From Myxococcales bacterium (GTDB lineage Bacteria > Myxococcota_A > Polyangia > Haliangiales > Haliangiaceae), in assembly GCA_028287115.1 (NCBI GenBank), contig JAQBQF010000314.1:1-39685 (forward strand): a DNA stretch of 39,685 nt. Reading direction: 5' to 3'. Below, piece by piece: positions 7,752-17,866 of this stretch (position 1 is its first letter; every line of letters starts with the position of its first letter). The translations under genes were made by a program, and so were the position numbers. The notes under the pieces were generated by a model. That model was not told where the DNA came from and searched no databases. It worked only from the letters and a program-made list of their open reading frames with translations.

Positions 7752-8941
7752 GGCTCGTACCGCTTGAGGATCCGCTTCGCGACGACCATCTTGTGGACCT
7801 CGTCGGGACCGTCGTAGATCCGCGCGCCACGCTCGTGGACGTAGTAGTGGGCGAGCACGGTGTCGCTCGTGATGCCGAGTGCGCCGTGGAGCTGGATCGC
7901 GCGATCGACGAGGCGCAGCATCACGTCGGCGACGTAGAACTTGATCAGCGAGACTTGATCGCGAGCCGCGGAGAAACCTTTGTGCTCGATCGTCCATGCC
8001 GCGTGCAGCACCATCAGGCGCGAAGCCTCGATTTCGGCGCGCGCCTCGGCGACGTAGGCTTGCGCGATCTGGCGAGAGGCGAGCGTCTTGTCGTCGTCGA
8101 TCTTGCGGCGCGTGATGTGCGTGCACATCGTGTCGAACACGCGCTCGCAGATGCCGATCCAGCGCATGCAGTGGTGGATCCGCCCCGGGCCGAGGCGTTC
8201 CTGCGCGATCAAGAAGCCAGCGCCTTCGGGTCCGAGCCGATTCGCGACCGGCACGCGCACGTTGCGGTACCAGATCTCGGCGTGGCTCGCCCAGCCTTCG
8301 CCGGCGTCGCCCATGATCTTGATGTTGCGGACGCGCTCGAAGCCGGGGGCGTCCGTCGGCACGATGATCATCGAGGCGCGCGCATGCGGCGAAGCGTCGG
8401 GATTGGTGACCGCCATGACGATCGCGAACGCGGCGCCATCGGCGGAGCTCGTGAACCACTTGTGGCCGTCGATGACGTAGTGCTCGCCTTCGCGCCGAGC
8501 CGTGCACGACAGGAGCGTCGGGTTCGAACCGGGATTCTCCGGTTCGGTCATCGAGAAGCACGAGCGAATGTCGCCGCGCGCGAGGGGCTCGAGCCATTGT
8601 TGCTTCTGCTCGGCGCTGCCGTACTTGTGGAGGATCTCGGCGTTGCCGGCGTCCGGTGCCTGGCACCCGAACACGTAGTGACCGATCGGAGATCGGCCGA
8701 GGCGCTCGGAGACGAGGCCATGCTCGACGAGCGTCAGGCCGAGGCCGCCGAGATCTTTGGGCAGGTTCGGGCCCCACATGCCTTCGGCCTTGCAGCGCGC
8801 GCGGAGGTCCGCGAGCAGCTTGGCCGACGCGTTGAAACCGGTCTCGAGCACTTCGCGCTCGGCGGGCATGACGTGCTCGGCGACGAATTTCTCGATTCGA
8901 TCGAGGAGCGGACGCACGGAAGCGGGTGGGTCGAAGTCCAT
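7748..8941 (-). CDS. acyl-CoA dehydrogenase (ACAD10/11-like)
   Basis: This is a full-length flavin-dependent acyl-CoA dehydrogenase of 397 residues. FSMTEPENPGSNPTLL and YVIDGHKWFTSSADGA are the FAD/substrate-binding middle domain signatures. VDRAIQLHGALGITSDTVLA and RIYDGPDEVHKMVVAKRIL are the C-terminal helical domain signatures; the GPDEVH region is typical of the ACAD10/11 subgroup. It begins one base after the stop of the histidine phosphatase gene and ends overlapping the phosphotransferase start (ATGA), so the three genes form one leftward operon. The expected role is alpha,beta-dehydrogenation of an acyl-CoA in fatty-acid breakdown; the substrate is unknown. Confidence 0.9.
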   Translation of the reverse strand: MDFDPPASVRPLLDRIEKFVAEHVMPAEREVLETGFNASAKLLADLRARCKAEGMWGPNLPKDLGGLGLTLVEHGLVSERLGRSPIGHYVFGCQAPDAGNAEILHKYGSAEQKQQWLEPLARGDIRSCFSMTEPENPGSNPTLLSCTARREGEHYVIDGHKWFTSSADGAAFAIVMAVTNPDASPHARASMIIVPTDAPGFERVRNIKIMGDAGEGWASHAEIWYRNVRVPVANRLGPEGAGFLIAQERLGPGRIHHCMRWIGICERVFDTMCTHITRRKIDDDKTLASRQIAQAYVAEARAEIEASRLMVLHAAWTIEHKGFSAARDQVSLIKFYVADVMLRLVDRAIQLHGALGITSDTVLAHYYVHERGARIYDGPDEVHKMVVAKRILKRYEP

Positions 8942-8942
8942 A

Positions 8943-9641
8943 TCAGTACTCCGTGTGCAGCTCGGGTGGGAGGTGGTGCGTTTGGTTGAACGTGAGGAGG
9001 GAGATCCGGTCGGGATGCCAAGCGAATGCTTCGGTGCGGAACTTGAGCTCGGTAATAGACGCGTTGCGAATCACGAGACTCGTGCGGACCATGCGTTCCT
9101 CGGCGCAGCCAAAGGTCAGGCCGACCGCGACCCCGATCGGTCCCGCCGAGGTGACGACGGCGACTCGCGCACCTGATTTCGCCGCACGCAACACGTGATC
9201 GAGTCCCGCGCGGACGCGATCGCGAAAGGCGCTGACGCGCTCGACGCCATCGACCTGCCACTCGTCGCGCATCCAGCGGCCGAGGATCGTGTGAAACGCC
9301 GCGTCGGCCAGCTCGCGCGTAGGTGTGCTCGTCAGCGCCGCGAATTTCGGATCTTCGGCGACCAGCTTCGGCATGAAGTGCTGCAACAGATCGAATGCGG
9401 GATACTCGGCAAATTCCGGAAGCGTGGTCGCCGGAGGCAACGCCGCGCCCGCGATCTCGGCAGCGAACGCGACCGTCTGCTGTTGCCGCTTGAGCGGACC
9501 GACGAACAACGTGTCGAGCTTCGCGGCCGCCAGGTGCTTGCCGAGTGCGCGCGCCTGGTCCTGACCGCGCGACGACAACCGATCGTAATCGGTCTGGCCG
9601 TACGAGGCCTGGCCGTGCCGAATCAGGAGCAGCGTCGCCAT
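8943..9641 (-). CDS. histidine phosphatase family protein
   Basis: This is a 232-residue branch-1 histidine phosphatase (phosphoglycerate mutase fold). LLIRHGQASYG at residues 4-14 holds the phospho-accepting His in the RHG motif. SRGQDQARALGKHL is the usual next block, and the later VTSAGPIGVAVGL replaces the common GH-type second motif, which is unusual in lacking a clear His. It is the first gene of the leftward operon with the acyl-CoA dehydrogenase and phosphotransferase, one base upstream of the dehydrogenase. Substrate unknown; the link with acyl-CoA metabolism is by position only. Confidence 0.85.
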   Translation of the reverse strand: MATLLLIRHGQASYGQTDYDRLSSRGQDQARALGKHLAAAKLDTLFVGPLKRQQQTVAFAAEIAGAALPPATTLPEFAEYPAFDLLQHFMPKLVAEDPKFAALTSTPTRELADAAFHTILGRWMRDEWQVDGVERVSAFRDRVRAGLDHVLRAAKSGARVAVVTSAGPIGVAVGLTFGCAEERMVRTSLVIRNASITELKFRTEAFAWHPDRISLLTFNQTHHLPPELHTEY

Positions 9642-9679
9642 GTCGCGCGCATCCTACCGGGGACGCGCGGGTTGCGTAA

Positions 9680-9695
9680 GTTGCAACCGTCCCCG
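9680..9695 (+). repeat. 16-base word shared with 31001-31016 (inverted)
   Basis: GTTGCAACCGTCCCCG occurs here in the intergenic region and, as the reverse complement, directly after the pdxH stop codon at 31001-31016. Both places are at the edge of a non-coding or mobile segment. In 40 kb of GC-rich DNA a single 16-base match could still be chance. Confidence 0.4.
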
Positions 9696-9754
9696 ACGCG
9701 GTCAAGAAGATCGCGCAGATGCGCGTCACACGGTGCGGCTCACCCGAGTGAACC

Positions 9755-9870
9755 GCCAAGGCGCCGTGATCAAACCGAGGAAGTTTGATCAGGGCTCGTC
9801 CGACCGCTGCGCCACGCGCGGCTCCCTCGGATCGATGCTCTTTCAGACCTTGGCATCGCGGCGCCTTGGC
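9755..9870. repeat. nested inverted repeats (12-bp outer, 8-bp inner arms)
   Basis: The outer arms 9755-9766 and 9859-9870 are perfectly complementary over 12 bases. The inner arms 9768-9775 and 9783-9790 are complementary over 8 bases with a 7-base loop. The outer arms would close a structure of about 116 bases. There is no adjacent T-run, so it is not a simple terminator. Confidence 0.5.
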
Positions 9871-9905
9871 AGTGGGTCCGGCTCCGTTGCGCGAGTTGCA
9901 AGGCG

Positions 9906-12077
9906 CTAGAAGTACATCCGGCAGTGCTTGCAGTAGAAGCGCAGGTGCTCCTCGACCCAGGCCATCGGCGCTTCGCACTGCGGGCATGCGGGCGTCGGGC
10001 CCGACGAGGCGGCGGGCTGATCCTTGGGTGGCGGGAGCGAGCTCGGTGCGGTCGAGACGGGAGGCCTCACGCGCGGCGCGACGGGCGGTGGCTGCTCGAT
10101 CACCGGACCGTCGGTGATCGGACGTACGCCGCCGACCGGCATCGGCTCGACGGGAGTTGCAGAAGGCGCGCGTCGCATCGCGAGTTGGACGCGGTCGTTC
10201 GCCGCGTCCAGCTCGTCCTCGTTGACCGCGGGCCGCTCGGCGGTCGTGAGCTGGATCGCGGCCTTGTGCTCGCCGATTTCGGCGTTCGTGTCGGTGTCAT
10301 TGCCGTCGCCGGTGAGCAGGCGTGCGGCACGTTTCTTCGCGGCGGCTTCATCCTGCGCGACGCGCTCCTCGGCTTCGCGGCGGCGGGCCTCGGCGATCCG
10401 CGCCGCATCCGCGCTGCGACGCCGGGCTTCTTCTTCGGCCGCGACGCGCGCTGCTTGCACGTCCCGGCGTTTGGCTTCTGCGGCTTTCGCCGCGGCCTTG
10501 CCGGCGGCGTCGATCTCGACCGCGGTGACCGGCCCCTTGAGCGGCGCTTGTTCAGCGCCTCCGGTCTCGGTATCCGGTCGATCTAGCGGACTTGGATGCA
10601 GGTCAGGCGGCGGCGGAACCGAGGTCGAGATCGTCGGGCGCTTTGACGGAATGGCCGGCGAGTTGGTCTCGCCTTTGGGACGCGACGATCTCTCGGGCGG
10701 CGGCACCGTCGCTTTCTTGCGCAGCGGCTCGGCCGAGAGCTTCGCGACATCGACCGCGGGATTGCTCGGAGGTGTCGATGGCGCCGGCGTTCGGTGCGGT
10801 GGATTCGTCGGCGGTACTGATCGAATCGGCGAGCTCGACGCAGGCATCGAAGGAGCCTTCGAGCGGAATGAATCGGGTGGCGTCGCCGGCGGATTCGCCG
10901 GAGATTTCGAACGGAAGCTATCCGCAGGCGAAGTCATCGGCGGATTCGACGGAGGAATCGAGGGAGATTTCTCGCGGAACGAATCCGGCGGTGTAGTCGG
11001 CGGGTTCGACCGAGGAATCGCAGGAGACTTCTCGCGGAACGAATCGGGTGGCGTGGTCGGCGGGTTCGAGCGAGGCGCGCTTGACCCAGCTCGCGGAGCC
11101 GAGCTTGGCGTGGTGGCCCGCACGGGCGCTGGTGGAAGCGTCGGTGATCTTGCGGCTCGCGAATCCGCGAGATCGGTCTTCGCAAATGGCAGGGCGGGCG
11201 ACTTTGGTGTGACCGGATCCGCGAGGTCGGTCTTCGCATACGGAAGCGGCGTCGGAAGGCCGGCGATCTGACCGACCGAGGCGCGCGGAATCGGCGTCGG
11301 AGCTCGCGTAGGAAGCATGACGTGCGGCACCGGGGGCGTGCCGGTGCCTTGCGCTTCATAGAGCGGGCGCAGTTGAGGTGCCGCTTCGAACAGCGGCTGC
11401 GAGACGGGCGACTCGCTGGGGTTGTGAGCACCGAGCCGAGGCTCGGGGCCGCGTGCGGCCGGTCGCAGCGAGTCGTGTTGGTCGCGCACGATCTGACGAA
11501 CATCCGGCGCCGGAGCGGTATATGGCGGGAGCTTCGCGCTGGTCCGCAAGCGCAGTGGCTGCGGCCGCGCGGCCAACGTCACGGCCGAGGCGACACCGAT
11601 CGCGATCACGGCACCGCCGAACAGGAAGAACCCGACCCCGATCGGAATCTCGACGTGCTGCGACGCCTTGATCTCCGGGCCTTGCACGATCAAGGCGACA
11701 GCGCCACCCGCGCAGCAGATCGCGACGACGAGCGCGCCGACCGCGACGGTCTTCCGGCGATCGCTCAGCCGCCATGCCGCGAGGGCGAGAAGCAGCGCGA
11801 ACAAGGCGCCGAGACCGACGACCGCACCCTCGGCAAACCCGATGATCCGAAATGGTGTGCTGACGCCGTCGATCGTCGAGCAGCCGTGCTCGTTACAGCC
11901 TGCGGCGCCGAACGGTCCGACGTGGACGTCCTGGATGACGCGCTCTTTGCCGTCGACGATCGGGTGACCATCAAACCACGCCGGTACGCTCGTGGTGACC
12001 ACGGGCGACAGGAGCGATACCAGGAACAGCATCGCTGCCACGAGCGCGAGCAGCGCGCCGATGGCGCGTGAAGCCAT
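9906..12077 (-). CDS. four-TM membrane protein with proline-rich repeats and C-terminal zinc ribbon
   Basis: Not assignable to a known function. The 723-residue protein has four predicted transmembrane helices in the first 170 residues (around 5-28, 80-105, 113-133, 146-170). A long Pro/Ser-rich region follows, with near-exact 20-residue repeats of the SNPPTTPPDSFREKSP type and a shorter duplicated LPYAKTDLAD-like unit. A charged Ala/Arg/Glu-rich segment likely forms a coiled coil, and the very C-terminus is a CxxC-CxxC zinc ribbon (CPQCEAP and CKHC). It lies 9 bases behind the LOG-family gene in the same direction, so the two are probably co-transcribed. An envelope-anchored scaffold or adaptor is plausible but is inference. 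Confidence 0.75.
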   Translation of the reverse strand: MASRAIGALLALVAAMLFLVSLLSPVVTTSVPAWFDGHPIVDGKERVIQDVHVGPFGAAGCNEHGCSTIDGVSTPFRIIGFAEGAVVGLGALFALLLALAAWRLSDRRKTVAVGALVVAICCAGGAVALIVQGPEIKASQHVEIPIGVGFFLFGGAVIAIGVASAVTLAARPQPLRLRTSAKLPPYTAPAPDVRQIVRDQHDSLRPAARGPEPRLGAHNPSESPVSQPLFEAAPQLRPLYEAQGTGTPPVPHVMLPTRAPTPIPRASVGQIAGLPTPLPYAKTDLADPVTPKSPALPFAKTDLADSRAARSPTLPPAPVRATTPSSAPRAGSSAPRSNPPTTPPDSFREKSPAIPRSNPPTTPPDSFREKSPSIPPSNPPMTSPADSFRSKSPANPPATPPDSFRSKAPSMPASSSPIRSVPPTNPPHRTPAPSTPPSNPAVDVAKLSAEPLRKKATVPPPERSSRPKGETNSPAIPSKRPTISTSVPPPPDLHPSPLDRPDTETGGAEQAPLKGPVTAVEIDAAGKAAAKAAEAKRRDVQAARVAAEEEARRRSADAARIAEARRREAEERVAQDEAAAKKRAARLLTGDGNDTDTNAEIGEHKAAIQLTTAERPAVNEDELDAANDRVQLAMRRAPSATPVEPMPVGGVRPITDGPVIEQPPPVAPRVRPPVSTAPSSLPPPKDQPAASSGPTPACPQCEAPMAWVEEHLRFYCKHCRMYF
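10855..11075 (-). repeat. 60-base coding repeats in the zinc-ribbon membrane protein gene
   Basis: A unit of about 60 bases encoding SNPPTTPPDSFREKSPAIPR and variants is repeated three to four times. The two central copies are almost identical at DNA level, and the outer ones are shortened (TPPDSFRSK). Such tandem coding repeats can vary in copy number by slippage or recombination. Confidence 0.7.
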
Positions 12078-12086
12078 ATCCGGAGA

Positions 12087-12638
12087 TTACCACGCGAGCA
12101 ATGCGTCGAGCGCCTCGCTCGCCGACGAGGCCGTACGAAACAGCGAACGGACCTCCGGGCGGAGGACCTCGGCGCGGACCGAGTGATCGAGGAACGCGAC
12201 GAGCGGCGCCCAGAAGCCATCGACCTCGAGGAACACGATCGGCTTCGCGTGATAGCCGAGCTGCATGCCGGTGAGCGTCTCGAACGCCTCTTCGAGCGTG
12301 CCCATCCCGCCGGGCCCGACGATGAATGCCTCGGCCAGCGTGAACATCAGCGCCTTGCGCTCGTGCATCGTGTCGACGACGTGCAGCTCGGTCAACCCGC
12401 GGTGCGCCACCTCGAGATCGACCAGCGCGCGAGGAATCACCCCGATCACCCGGCCTCCGCGCGCAAGCATCTCGTCGGCGAGCACACCCATGAGGCCACG
12501 ATGTGCGCCCCCGTAGACGAGTGTGATCCGGCGTCTCGCCATCTCGCCCGCCAGCGCACGGATTGCGGCGGCGTGTGCCGGTAGTCCGTCCGAAGACGAT
12601 AGGTACACGCAGACCCGCTGCACGTTCGTAAAGTACAC
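12087..12638 (-). CDS. LOG-family protein (TIGR00730-type Rossmann fold)
   Basis: This is a LOG-family (lonely guy / YvdD-type) protein of 183 residues, a Rossmann-fold phosphoribohydrolase that in characterised members cleaves nucleoside 5'-monophosphates such as cytokinin ribotides. The two family signatures are present: LVYGGAHRGLMG, and VGPGGMGTLEEAFE with the catalytic Glu. MHERKALM lies between them. The called start is GTG at 12636-12638, but a second in-frame GTG at 12621-12623 (start VQRVCVY) would leave more room for a promoter, because the divergent acetyltransferase gene starts only 8 bases away. The zinc-ribbon membrane protein gene follows 9 bases downstream. Confidence 0.85.
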   Translation of the reverse strand: MYFTNVQRVCVYLSSSDGLPAHAAAIRALAGEMARRRITLVYGGAHRGLMGVLADEMLARGGRVIGVIPRALVDLEVAHRGLTELHVVDTMHERKALMFTLAEAFIVGPGGMGTLEEAFETLTGMQLGYHAKPIVFLEVDGFWAPLVAFLDHSVRAEVLRPEVRSLFRTASSASEALDALLAW

Positions 12639-12646
12639 TGTCTGTC

Positions 12647-13093
12647 GTGGAGTTGGTCTGGCACGAGCGCGCGTTTGCCGAGCTCACAGCGGCCGAGCTC
12701 TATTCGATCGTCGAGCTCCGCGAGCGGGTGTTCGTGGTCGAGCAAGACTGCGTCTACCTCGATGCGGACGGAGCCGATCGGCTGTCGCGTCACCTGTGGG
12801 CCGCGCGCGAGCGGGGATCGATCCTCGCGTATCTCAGGATCGTCGAGGCGGGCGTGAAGTTTCCCGAGATCAGCCTCGGTCGCGTCGTGATCGCGCCGGA
12901 GGCGCGCGGCACGGGTCTCGGCCGCGAGCTGATGCGGCGTGGCATCACGGCCGTCGGCAACCTGCCGATCCGGATCGGCGCGCAGGCGTATCTAGAGAAG
13001 TTCTACGGCGAGCTCGGATTCGTGCGGACCTCGGATGTCTACGACGAAGACGGGATCCCGCACATCGAGATGCTCAGGACCGCACAAACCTGA
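12647..13093 (+). CDS. elaA: ElaA-like GNAT family N-acetyltransferase
   Basis: This is a GNAT acetyltransferase of the ElaA group, 148 residues. FVVEQDCVYLDADGADR is the characteristic ElaA N-terminal block. LGRVVIAPEARGTGLGRELM is the acetyl-CoA-binding motif A (RxxGxG/A), and QAYLEKFYGELGF the C-terminal block. The start is GTG at 12647. The gene is divergent from the LOG gene and tail-to-tail with the TMEM220-like gene, overlapping it by 20 bases. The substrate of ElaA proteins is not well established. Confidence 0.85.
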   Translation: MELVWHERAFAELTAAELYSIVELRERVFVVEQDCVYLDADGADRLSRHLWAARERGSILAYLRIVEAGVKFPEISLGRVVIAPEARGTGLGRELMRRGITAVGNLPIRIGAQAYLEKFYGELGFVRTSDVYDEDGIPHIEMLRTAQT

Positions 13094-13448
13094 ACGTCGC
13101 ACCGAACAGCAACCAGATTCCCGCGATCAGGAGGCCCGCACCCTGGCGAACGACCAGGACGGCGACATTCTTGTCGTTCGTGTTGCCGACCAGATCAGAA
13201 ATCGAGACGACGCCCCAGACTTGACGGACGAGATAGGCAGCCCACACCAGCGAGACCGCACCGGCGGCGGCGGCAAGCGCAGCGCCGAACATGCGCCCCG
13301 GGAGCACCGCACTCGCGATCGCCGCGGCTCCGTAGATCAGGATCCAGCGCGCCGGATTCGGATCGCCTGCCTGCAAACCGGTCCACACCGAGAAGTTCAC
13401 GGCCATGACCCAGCAGACGGCAATGAACCATCGTGGGACCGGCTTCAT
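13074..13448 (-). CDS. TMEM220-like small membrane protein
   Basis: This is a 124-residue integral membrane protein with about four hydrophobic segments. The pattern of an N-terminal WVMAVNFSVW helix followed by GDPNPARWILIYGAAA (the DPDPxRW-IYG signature) matches the TMEM220 family, whose function is unknown. I prefer the ATG at 13446-13448 (MKPVPRW), though the frame allows an earlier start at 13466. Its 3' end overlaps the convergent acetyltransferase gene by 20 bases, and adk begins 80 bases away in the opposite direction. Confidence 0.65.
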   Translation of the reverse strand: MKPVPRWFIAVCWVMAVNFSVWTGLQAGDPNPARWILIYGAAAIASAVLPGRMFGAALAAAAGAVSLVWAAYLVRQVWGVVSISDLVGNTNDKNVAVLVVRQGAGLLIAGIWLLFGATFRFVRS

Positions 13449-13528
13449 GTCAGGACCATAACGCACGATGGGCGCTCATTGCTCAACCTGGGCGCACGTG
13501 CTTCTATGCCGTCAACCAGGAGACATTC

Positions 13529-14151
13529 ATGCGCATGATCCTCGTCGGGCCCCCGGGCGCCGGCAAAGGTACGCAGGCCGCCCGGCTCGTCCAAAACTTC
13601 CGCATCCCCCACATCTCGAGCGGCGACATGCTGCGGGCGGCGGTCAAAGAAGGTACCGAGCTCGGACAAGAAGCCGATCGTTACATGAAGGCGGGCAAGC
13701 TGGTTCCCGATGCGGTCGTGATCGGCATGATCCTCGACAGGATCACGAAACCCGACGCCGCGAACGGCTTCATGCTCGATGGGTTCCCCCGTACGGTCCC
13801 GCAGGCCGAGGCGCTCGATGCCGCGCTCAAGAAGGCCGGCTTCGACCTCGATGCGATCGTGCTGATCGAGGTCGCCGACGACCTGATCAAGGAGCGCGTC
13901 ACGGGCCGGCGCAGCGATGCCGCCGGCAACATCTATCACATCAAGAACAACCCGGCCCCCGCGGGAGTCTCCGTGGTCCAGCGCAAGGACGATACCGAAG
14001 AGGCCTGCACCGAGCGGCTCGTCAAGTATCACGGTGAGACCGAACCGATCCTTCCGTTCTACGAAAAGAAGGGCATCTTGAAGCGCGTCAACGGCGTCGG
14101 CTCTCTCGACGAAGTCAGCGCCCGAATTCGAAAGGCACTTGGCACACACTG

Positions 14152-14152
<1 letters not shown>
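13529..14152 (+). CDS. adk: adenylate kinase
   Basis: Catalyses ATP + AMP = 2 ADP in the cytoplasm. The 207-residue protein begins MRMILVGPPGAGKGTQAARL with the P-loop at 7-15. ISSGDMLRAAV and DGFPRTVPQAEAL are the NMP-binding signatures, and GRRSD and QRKDDTEEA flank the LID. The LID between them is short (NIYHIKNNPAPAGVSVV). It lacks both the four Cys of zinc-type enzymes and the GKDDVTGE segment of the common long LID. Start chosen at ATG 13529, with AGGAG at 13518-13522. The stop overlaps the leuS start by one base, so the two are coupled. Confidence 0.95.
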
Positions 14153-16686
<2,534 letters not shown>

Positions 16687-16794
16687 TCGCCGCCCGTTGT
16701 ACGATTTCGTGCGACCGCGACAATGGGTTGGCCGAAGAAGTAGTTGAACCGCCGGAGGAGTGGGCCGGCCGTCGGCTGATCGCGAGAACGTTGC

Positions 16795-16827
16795 GCCGAG
16801 CCTCGGCCGGGGTCGACCGGGCTCGGC
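16795..16827. terminator. candidate bidirectional hairpin between leuS and the phasin-like gene
   Basis: GCCGAGCC (16795-16802) pairs with GGCTCGGC (16820-16827) around a 17-base loop that itself contains GGTCGACC. It lies between two convergent genes, the expected place for a shared terminator. There is no U-tract on either side, so intrinsic termination is uncertain. Confidence 0.35.
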
Positions 16828-16851
16828 TTGTGCGGGCCGATCTCGAAATGC

Positions 16852-17217
16852 TTACGCTTGTGCGTTGTTCTGGCCGGCGAGGCCTGAAGCCGCGGTATGC
16901 GCGAGCTCGGCCGCCGAACGGGTCGTCTCGCGGGCCGACTTGACCGCGCCGGAGAGCACGTTCTCGACCTTCGTCAGGGTGTCGGCGACGCCTTCGTCGA
17001 CGCGCTGCGAGAGCTTGCGGGCGAACCGGAACGCGGACGTCGCGGTCTTCTCCGCGAACTCGATACCGCTATCGACAGCGGCGCGAACCTCGGTGCGCGC
17101 ATCCTGGAGCACGGCGATCGCTGTGCTCTGACCGCGATCGACGACGTCGAGTGCGAGGTGAGCGACGCCCGGCAGAACGCCGCGATCATTACGAGACTCG
17201 GTCTTCGTGGTGGCCAT
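16852..17217 (-). CDS. phasin-like helical protein
   Basis: This is a 121-residue, almost entirely helical, Ala/Val/Thr-rich protein without membrane segments. The spacing of small and charged residues (STAIAVLQDARTEVRAAVD, FARKLSQRVDEGVADTLTKV) resembles phasins or apolipoprotein-like granule coat proteins, but no diagnostic motif was seen. The start at ATG 17215-17217 is supported by GGAG about 8 bases upstream; that GGAG lies inside the longer open frame beginning at 17235, which argues against the longer version. A sigma-70-like promoter and palindrome lie upstream. If it is a phasin it would coat polyhydroxyalkanoate granules, which fits the PHB-depolymerase-like gene at 19923; this link is inference. 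Confidence 0.6.
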   Translation of the reverse strand: MATTKTESRNDRGVLPGVAHLALDVVDRGQSTAIAVLQDARTEVRAAVDSGIEFAEKTATSAFRFARKLSQRVDEGVADTLTKVENVLSGAVKSARETTRSAAELAHTAASGLAGQNNAQA

Positions 17218-17261
17218 GGCTGGTATCTCCTTCATTGGGGCTCCAGTCTAAGACGCACCGC

Positions 17262-17290
17262 GTTACAAAGACGACTCACTCCGATGACAA
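17262..17290 (-). promoter_or_regulatory. predicted sigma-70-type promoter of the phasin-like gene
   Basis: On the minus strand TTGTCA (17285-17290) and TGTAAC (17262-17267) are separated by exactly 17 bases. They match the -35 consensus at 5 of 6 and the -10 consensus at 4 of 6 positions. The gene start is about 45 bases downstream with a good Shine-Dalgarno in between. Confidence 0.5.
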
Positions 17291-17292
17291 TT

Positions 17293-17311
17293 ACTAACGC
17301 GACGCGTTAGT
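17293..17311. promoter_or_regulatory. 19-bp perfect palindrome upstream of the phasin-like promoter
   Basis: ACTAACGCGACGCGTTAGT is a perfect inverted repeat with 9-base arms around a single central base. It begins two bases upstream of the predicted -35 element. The size and symmetry are those of an operator for a dimeric regulator such as a TetR- or MarR-family protein. A related half, GTAACGCGG on the minus strand, overlaps the -10 element. Confidence 0.55.
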
Positions 17312-17329
17312 TGCTGAAACCCAAGCGTT

Positions 17330-17821
17330 TTAAATGACTTCACGAATCCGGATCACCCAGCTCGCACGGCCGCCGACCACGAACCGTTCGGTGTTTCCAT
17401 CGCGCAAATGGACCACGATCGCGTTCGGGATGACGCCCATGGTTCGGCCTGGCTCGATGGAAGCGATCTGATCGAGCGCGACCGCTTGCTCGTGATTGGC
17501 GACGTTCATCTTGTGCGAGGAGAACCGGAGCTTGTGGTTCGTGAGCACCAACCTACCGCCGACCGCTTCGATGCCCTTCCAGTGATTCGCGGGTCCTTCA
17601 TGGAGCACGGTCTCGCCTGGACCGAGCTCGATCGGGCGGAGCTGCTTCGCTGCGAGCTTCGTAACGATCGCGATCCCGATCGCGAACAGCACGCCGCCGA
17701 TCACGCCGGTGACCAGGCCCGCGGTCACGTCGTGCCTTGTCACGCCGGTAAACACACCGAACGCCAGCCCGAACATGAGGCCGGTGCCGAGCAGCTGACC
17801 GAGCGAACGCTGGTTGTTCAT
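17330..17821 (-). CDS. membrane protein with C-terminal GRAM-like domain
   Basis: This is a 163-residue protein with two adjacent transmembrane helices near residues 10-28 and 30-52 (LLGTGLMFGLAFGVFTGV; GLVTGVIGGVLFAIGIAIV). A beta-rich GRAM-type domain follows from about residue 70 (ETVLHEGPANHWKG, GRLVLTNHKLRFSSH, IASIEPGRTMGVIPNAIVV). GRAM/PH-like domains usually bind membrane lipids or serve as sensors. The start at ATG 17819-17821 is preferred because the longer open frame runs antisense through the divergent moaB-like gene. TATAAG about 8 bases upstream of the start could be a -10 box. Confidence 0.7.
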   Translation of the reverse strand: MNNQRSLGQLLGTGLMFGLAFGVFTGVTRHDVTAGLVTGVIGGVLFAIGIAIVTKLAAKQLRPIELGPGETVLHEGPANHWKGIEAVGGRLVLTNHKLRFSSHKMNVANHEQAVALDQIASIEPGRTMGVIPNAIVVHLRDGNTERFVVGGRASWVIRIREVI

Positions 17822-17866
17822 GGCCGGCTTATACCTGACCGGTAGGCGCGAGACTATGCTCGCTTC

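Larger units (their letters stand above)
9642..9905. other. intergenic region rich in inverted repeats
   Basis: These 264 bases contain no supported gene but unusually many self-complementary segments. GCCAAGGCGCCG (9755-9766) pairs perfectly with CGGCGCCTTGGC (9859-9870). Nested inside, GATCAAAC (9768-9775) pairs with GTTTGATC (9783-9790). A short TCAC-CCG-AGTGA lies just to the left. The upstream part holds a 16-base word shared with 31001-31016. This could be a small non-autonomous element, a structured RNA or the 5' leader of the phosphatase operon. No conclusion is possible from one copy. Confidence 0.5.

Noticed and set aside
10024..11271. Long plus-strand open frame across the zinc-ribbon membrane protein gene
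   Set aside because: Antisense shadow created by the Pro-rich repeats; no start context and no domain.
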